DNA of 9,233 nucleotides from Ga0077527 sp050250695 (GTDB taxonomy: Bacteria > Pseudomonadota > Gammaproteobacteria > Burkholderiales > SG8-41): contig JBFWOE010000126.1 in NCBI GenBank assembly GCA_050250695.1, positions 1-9,233 on the forward strand, written 5' to 3'. Every line of letters starts with the position of its first letter. Within the stretch, counting starts at the first letter, position 1. Made by a program: the position numbers and the translations under genes. Shown here piece by piece: positions 6,640 through 9,233 of this stretch. A model generated the notes under the pieces. The model was not told where the DNA came from, made no database searches, and saw only the letters and a list, made by a program, of their open reading frames with translations.

Positions 6640-7860
6640 ATGGCGCTTACCGATACCGCATGCAAAAACGCAAAATCTGTCGATCGTGCGCGCCGCCTGT
6701 TCGATGCGCACGGGCTCTATTTGGAAGTCTCGCCCACCGGGGGCAAGTACTGGCGACTGAAATACCGCTTCAACGACAAAGAGAAGCGATTGGCACTGGG
6801 TGTCTATCCGGACGTCTCGTTGCTCCAGGCGCGCAAGCTGCGTGAGAGTGCCCGTGAACTGTTGCGCGCAGGCACCGATCCCGGTGTAGCAAAGAGGGGA
6901 CAGCAGGAACAAGCCAAGCTCAACAGCGCGCAGACGTTCGAGGTCATTGCGCGCGAGTGGCACGAGCACAAGAAAGACGGTTGGGAGTCGGGCACGGCGA
7001 AGGACAAGCTACACCGGTTGGAGAAAGATGTGTTCCCGCACATGGGGAGCAGGCCGATCGCCAGCATCACTCCGCCCCAAGTGCTCACGGTATTGCGCAA
7101 GACCGAAAGCCGCGGGGCACTGGAACTCACTCGGCGGCTCAAGCAGACCATCGGGCAGGTCTTCCGCTACGCCGTGGCCACCGGCCGCGCAGAGCGCGAT
7201 CCGACGCCGGATTTGCGCGATGCCCTGAAACCGCAGCAGCATGGGCATTTCGCCGCCATTGACTTCAAGGAACTGCCCACATTCCTGCAGGTGCTGGAGC
7301 GCAACGAAGCGCGGTTGTTCCTGCAGACACGCCTCGCGCTGCGGCTTATGATGCTGACCTTCGTGCGAACCTCCGAGCTGATCGAGGCCGAGTGGACGGA
7401 GTTCGATCTGGACGCGGCACTGTGGGAAGTCCCCAAGGAGCGCATGAAGATGAGGCGCCCGCACTTGGTCCCGCTCGCCTGGCAGGCCGTCGAGGCCCTT
7501 AAGCAACTGAAGGCCCTGAACGGGGACAGTCGCTATCTGTTCCGGAATCAGCGAAAACCCAAGAAGCCCATGAGCAACGGCGCGATCCTCATGGCGCTGC
7601 GGCGGCTGGGCTACCAGGGCAAGATGACCGGCCACGGTTTCCGAGCGCTGGCCATGAGCACGATCAAGGAGAAGCTACGCTACCGGCATGAAGTGATCGA
7701 CTTGCAGCTTGCCCATGCCAAGGGCAACAAGGTTGATGCAGCCTATGACCGTGCACAGTTCATCGAGGATCGCGTACAGATGATGCAGCAATGGGCGGAC
7801 TACCTGGACAAAGTGAAGGCCGATGCCGAACTGATACGACTCGGCGGCAAGGCGGCATGA
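6640..7860 (+). CDS. P4-type tyrosine integrase
   Basis: This 406-residue site-specific recombinase is of the tRNA-targeting P4/DUF4102 type. The N-terminal arm-binding domain spans about 1-90 (MALTDTACKNAKS, LYLEVSPTGGKYWRLKYRF, KRLALGVYPDVSLLQAR). The core-binding helical domain covers about 98-195. The catalytic domain carries R243 (FVRTSELIEAEW), H332 and R335 in GHGFRA, H359 (LAHAKGN), and the nucleophile Y369 (AAYDRAQF). All are intact, so the enzyme looks active. GGAGG at 6631-6635 precedes the ATG by only 4 bp, which is close but acceptable. It reads away from tRNA-Ser, as usual for the first gene of such elements. Its stop is 4 bp from that of the convergent alpA. Confidence 0.96.
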   Translation: MALTDTACKNAKSVDRARRLFDAHGLYLEVSPTGGKYWRLKYRFNDKEKRLALGVYPDVSLLQARKLRESARELLRAGTDPGVAKRGQQEQAKLNSAQTFEVIAREWHEHKKDGWESGTAKDKLHRLEKDVFPHMGSRPIASITPPQVLTVLRKTESRGALELTRRLKQTIGQVFRYAVATGRAERDPTPDLRDALKPQQHGHFAAIDFKELPTFLQVLERNEARLFLQTRLALRLMMLTFVRTSELIEAEWTEFDLDAALWEVPKERMKMRRPHLVPLAWQAVEALKQLKALNGDSRYLFRNQRKPKKPMSNGAILMALRRLGYQGKMTGHGFRALAMSTIKEKLRYRHEVIDLQLAHAKGNKVDAAYDRAQFIEDRVQMMQQWADYLDKVKADAELIRLGGKAA

Positions 7861-7864
7861 TGTG

Positions 7865-8089
7865 TCAGCCCGATGTTTTGGCGCTGCCGCGAGCGGCCTT
7901 AATGCGCTCCGTGATCCAGTCGCTGACCTCGGATTCGATCCAGCCCACCGCACGCGCACCGAGTGGCACGGGCTTGGGGAACACGCCCTCCTTGATGTAC
8001 TGGTAAATCATGCTGCGCGAGAGGCCCGTGCGCGCCTGGACCTGCTTGCGACGAAGCAATGTGGGCTCGCGCTGAATGGTTTCAGTCAT
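7865..8089 (-). CDS. AlpA-type MerR-like HTH regulator (excisionase-like)
   Basis: The 74-residue protein belongs to the AlpA/phage-transcriptional-activator group. LLRRKQVQARTGLSRSMIYQYIKEGVFPKPVPL (11-43) is a winged helix-turn-helix with the family's typical turn, followed by AVGWIESEVSDWITERI (47-63). AlpA proteins activate the integrase or act as recombination directionality factors in P4-like elements. The ATG at 8089 is preceded by GAGGT with a 7-bp spacer. The longer frame upstream to 8218 has no family character. The gene converges on the integrase (4-bp gap), so its mRNA could run antisense into the integrase mRNA. Its promoter must lie in the repeat-rich region before 8574. Confidence 0.93.
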   Translation of the reverse strand: MTETIQREPTLLRRKQVQARTGLSRSMIYQYIKEGVFPKPVPLGARAVGWIESEVSDWITERIKAARGSAKTSG

Positions 8090-8165
8090 GTTCGTTACCT
8101 CGCGGCTGGTAATGGAAGATGACCAGATAATTCCATGGCGATGCGATACGGTCGGCATGAATTGA

Positions 8166-8182
8166 GGCTTCACTAAAGCCAC
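8166..8182. repeat. Near-palindrome repeat, copy 1
   Basis: GGCTTCACTAAAGCCAC contains GGCTT/AAGCC arms around 5 bp. It matches the copy at 8389-8405 at 14 of 17 positions. A degenerate third version, CGCTAAGGCGACAA, follows at 8201-8214. It lies 77 bp upstream of alpA, where an operator would be plausible. Confidence 0.6.
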
Positions 8183-8223
8183 AAAAACGCTTGACAGCCG
8201 CGCTAAGGCGACAACCAATCCAG

Positions 8224-8374
8224 AATGCAGAGTCCGCGCATTGCCGGGTTATCCACAGCCCGATGCGTGCGGCCCCTCTCTTGCAAGCACGGGTCGGGTT
8301 GTGGGTAACCCGGCCTGGCCGAAACACCAGCAACAATCTGTCAAAAACTGCTACGCAGAATGCAGTGGGTTTTG
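8224..8374 (+). ncRNA. Candidate structured RNA (or structured leader) in the element
   Basis: Four hairpins are visible, the first three without gaps: AATGC/GCATT (8224-8228/8238-8242), the long stem 8243-8270/8287-8314, and CTGG/CCAG (8315-8318/8327-8330). After 16 bases, ACTGC/GCAGT (8347-8351/8362-8366) follows, with an AAAA/TTTT extension across a GGG bulge. The long stem has 24 Watson-Crick pairs, 3 G-U pairs and one G-G mismatch around a 16-nt loop. The three odd pairs are G-U only when the plus strand is transcribed; on the minus strand they would be A-C mismatches, which favours a plus-strand RNA. TTGACA at 8191-8196 would place the start near 8226, but its -10 is poor. No strong terminator is seen. 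A 5' leader of the RHH operon is an alternative, and a DNA-level palindrome is another. Confidence 0.4.
8243..8314. repeat. Long imperfect inverted repeat containing DnaA-box-like sequences
   Basis: Arms of 28 bp (8243-8270 and 8287-8314) flank a 16-bp loop. The outer half of the left arm holds TTATCCACA (8249-8257), a perfect DnaA box. The right arm holds TGTGGGTAA (8300-8308), which on the other strand is TTACCCACA, one base away. It could bind DnaA or an element protein, or act as RNA. Confidence 0.75.
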
Positions 8375-8388
8375 CAAGATCGATTTGG

Positions 8389-8405
8389 GGCTTCATCGAA
8401 GCCAC
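8389..8405. repeat. Near-palindrome repeat, copy 2
   Basis: GGCTTCATCGAAGCCAC contains a 6-bp-arm hairpin GGCTTC/GAAGCC with a 3-base loop. Its partner is at 8166-8182. The two copies bracket the long hairpin at 8243-8314. Confidence 0.6.
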
Positions 8406-8518
8406 GATACCAACACTCAACGCTAGAGCATCGCCAGATAGCCCGTAAAAAACGTTGAGCAACGTATAAAACAGGCCATTTGCGCGGGGTTGCGCCCTCT
8501 GACATTTCCTCGTAATCT

Positions 8519-8535
8519 GACTGCAAAACGCAGTC
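8519..8535. promoter_or_regulatory. Candidate operator of the RHH operon
   Basis: GACTGC-AAAAC-GCAGTC is a perfect 6-bp-arm inverted repeat ending 39 bp before the RHH start codon. A related CTGC-TAC-GCAG lies at 8348-8358. Ribbon-helix-helix proteins often repress their own operon through such short palindromes, so this is a reasonable binding site. No clear -10/-35 pair is visible around it. Confidence 0.4.
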
Positions 8536-8574
8536 GCTCTGCATTCCACGAGCAAATTCAGCCAGGAGCAGCAT

Positions 8575-8796
8575 GTGTCTCGCGGCCAAACCAAGACGGC
8601 GACTCTGACCTTGCGGGTCGACCCGCAGGTCAAGAGCATGCTCACAGCGGCTGCAGAAGCAGACCGCCGCAGCTTGTCGAACATGCTGGAAGTCATCGTG
8701 CTCGACTATTGCGAACGGCATGGTATTGCGGCGGAAAAATTGCAGCCGACAACGAAGCCACCTGTTGCGTCCAGAAAGAAGCGAGTGCCCGCGTGA
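8575..8796 (+). CDS. Ribbon-helix-helix (CopG/Arc-like) DNA-binding protein
   Basis: The 73-residue protein shows the RHH plan: a beta strand TATLTLRV (8-15), helix A from DPQVKSMLTAAAEAD (16-30), and helix B from SLSNMLEVIVLDYCERHG (33-50). A basic, Pro-rich tail follows (residues 58-73, TTKPPVASRKKR). Such proteins dimerise and insert the strand pair in the DNA major groove, commonly as autorepressors of small operons. The start is GTG at 8575, with AGGAG at 8564-8568 six bp before it. The nearby ATG at 8573 is in another frame. Its TGA overlaps the GTG of the next gene, which implies translational coupling, so it probably regulates the following gene. It is not a recognisable antitoxin of a named family. 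Confidence 0.8.
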   Translation: MSRGQTKTATLTLRVDPQVKSMLTAAAEADRRSLSNMLEVIVLDYCERHGIAAEKLQPTTKPPVASRKKRVPA

Positions 8797-9233
8797 GCGC
8801 GCATCAATTGCTCAGCAAGCTGCTTGACTACGTCCTCGAGCAAGCCAAGGACATAGACCCGCGCGGCTTCAACCTCTCTGGTCACAAGGGCTTCAAGAGG
8901 GCCCGTCCTGACCTCCAGGGACTGCCGGGAGTCGACTTCGATATCAAAATCGAAGGCGACCACATCTGGCTGCGCGTGGCACGGCTTGAAGCACTTCAGC
9001 CTCCAGCCTTATCCGAGGAGAAGTTGAGAGATCTGATCATTATTGATGCCGAACCCACCGGCCAAGCACCGCGCATCAATGAGATAACCCTCAAGCACCG
9101 TCTCGCCGCAGGGCCCGCTGGCCGCCCCCCCGAAGAATTGACGGCCGACGAGCACCGAATCCGGGTCACCCTGCAGCGGGCGCTCGCCGAATACACGCCC
9201 CTATGGACCGCTTGGGCGGAAGGTGAAAAGCCG
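8793..9233 (+). CDS. Large cargo protein, N-terminal part only (possibly helicase/ATPase; truncated by window)
   Basis: An open frame of 147 codons runs from GTG at 8793 to the window end without a stop. The GTG overlaps the RHH stop as GTGA, the classical coupled arrangement. No independent Shine-Dalgarno or in-frame ATG is seen. The start MSAHQLLSKLLDYVLEQAKDI is an amphipathic helix. A beta-rich segment follows with GLPGVDFDIKIEGDHIWLRV (43-62) and RLEALQPPALSEE (64-76), then a charged helical stretch ending YTPLWTAWAEGEKP (134-147). The pattern of LPGV-FDI, HIWLRV-RLE-PP and LW-WAE-E recalls, from memory, the N-terminus of very long SF1-helicase/ATPase proteins of genomic islands. No Walker, helicase or nuclease motif is within view, so the function is a guess. 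The reading frame itself is well supported. Confidence 0.8.
   Translation, partial: MSAHQLLSKLLDYVLEQAKDIDPRGFNLSGHKGFKRARPDLQGLPGVDFDIKIEGDHIWLRVARLEALQPPALSEEKLRDLIIIDAEPTGQAPRINEITLKHRLAAGPAGRPPEELTADEHRIRVTLQRALAEYTPLWTAWAEGEKP

Larger units (their letters stand above)
8223..8546. repeat. Dispersed GAATGCAG repeat, three copies
   Basis: GAATGCAG occurs at 8223-8230 and 8358-8365 on the plus strand and inverted (CTGCATTC) at 8539-8546. The first two share 10 bp (CAGAATGCAG). The first and third share the 10-bp inverted match GAATGCAGAG/CTCTGCATTC. These could be protein-binding sites. Confidence 0.4.
8090..8574. other. Repeat-rich gene-free region between divergent alpA and RHH genes
   Basis: No credible gene is seen in these 485 bp. 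They hold a concentration of inverted and direct repeats: two related near-palindromes (8166-8182, 8389-8405), a 28-bp-arm hairpin (8243-8314) and the copies of GAATGCAG listed separately. There is also a pair CTCAACG/CGTTGAG (8416-8422/8453-8459). A consensus -35, TTGACA, is at 8191-8196 on the plus strand; 17 bp later stands only the weak ACCAAT. The region must contain the alpA and RHH promoters and could also hold an RNA gene or a replication or excision control site. Confidence 0.7.

Noticed and set aside
6136..6969. Long minus-strand open frame across tRNA-Ser, containing GERGIRTLDRIL
   Set aside because: This peptide is the well-known artefact of translating the complement of tRNA-Ser. 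The frame also crosses the N gap and lies antisense to the integrase start.
8224..8374. Retron msr/msd RNA
   Set aside because: The folded region invites the idea, but no reverse transcriptase frame follows it in the window.
8191..8448. 85-codon plus-strand open frame in the repeat-rich region
   Set aside because: It starts at a TTG with no ribosome binding site, its composition is unlike a protein, and it runs straight through the hairpins.
8166..8546. CRISPR array or phage iterons
   Set aside because: The repeats are few, short, unevenly spaced and in mixed orientation; no cas or rep gene is in the window.
8082..8696. 204-codon minus-strand open frame
   Set aside because: It is antisense to the RHH gene and the intergenic repeats, Cys/Arg-rich without domain character, and overlaps the alpA start.

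Overview
The window looks like a chromosomal stretch from a high-GC betaproteobacterium, most likely Burkholderiales or a relative. The evidence is two periplasmic Bug/TctC-type solute receptors, a QueD and a LysC of betaproteobacterial type, and strong GC bias at third codon positions. A run of 100 Ns (6166-6265) marks an unresolved scaffold join. All identifications come from reading the sequence; no database search was run.

Left part (1-4289), a small-molecule catabolism neighbourhood: the C-terminal end of an ADP-forming acyl-CoA synthetase (ATP-grasp part); a Bug receptor; a glutathione S-transferase on the opposite strand; a second Bug receptor; and an amidohydrolase of the ACMSD/decarboxylase type. 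Together they suggest capture of an organic acid or aromatic acid, ring or carboxylate processing, and CoA activation. The substrate cannot be read from the sequence.

Middle (4290-6445), core genome: queD (minus strand) faces the amidohydrolase across a candidate bidirectional terminator and is divergent from lysC. After lysC come the assembly gap and an intact tRNA-Ser(GCT).

Right part (6446-9233), the left end of an integrated element in the tRNA-Ser gene. A P4-type tyrosine integrase starts 194 bp after the tRNA and converges on a small AlpA-type excisionase/regulator gene. A 485-bp gene-free region between alpA and the next gene is dense in inverted repeats. It includes a 28-bp-arm hairpin whose non-Watson-Crick pairs are all G-U on the plus strand, apart from one G-G. 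Next is a ribbon-helix-helix regulator whose stop overlaps (GTGA) the start of a large gene cut by the window end. That gene's 147 visible residues vaguely recall the N-terminus of very large helicase/ATPase proteins of defence islands, but no motif in view proves it. The most interesting parts are the structured intergenic region and this truncated regulator-plus-cargo operon.
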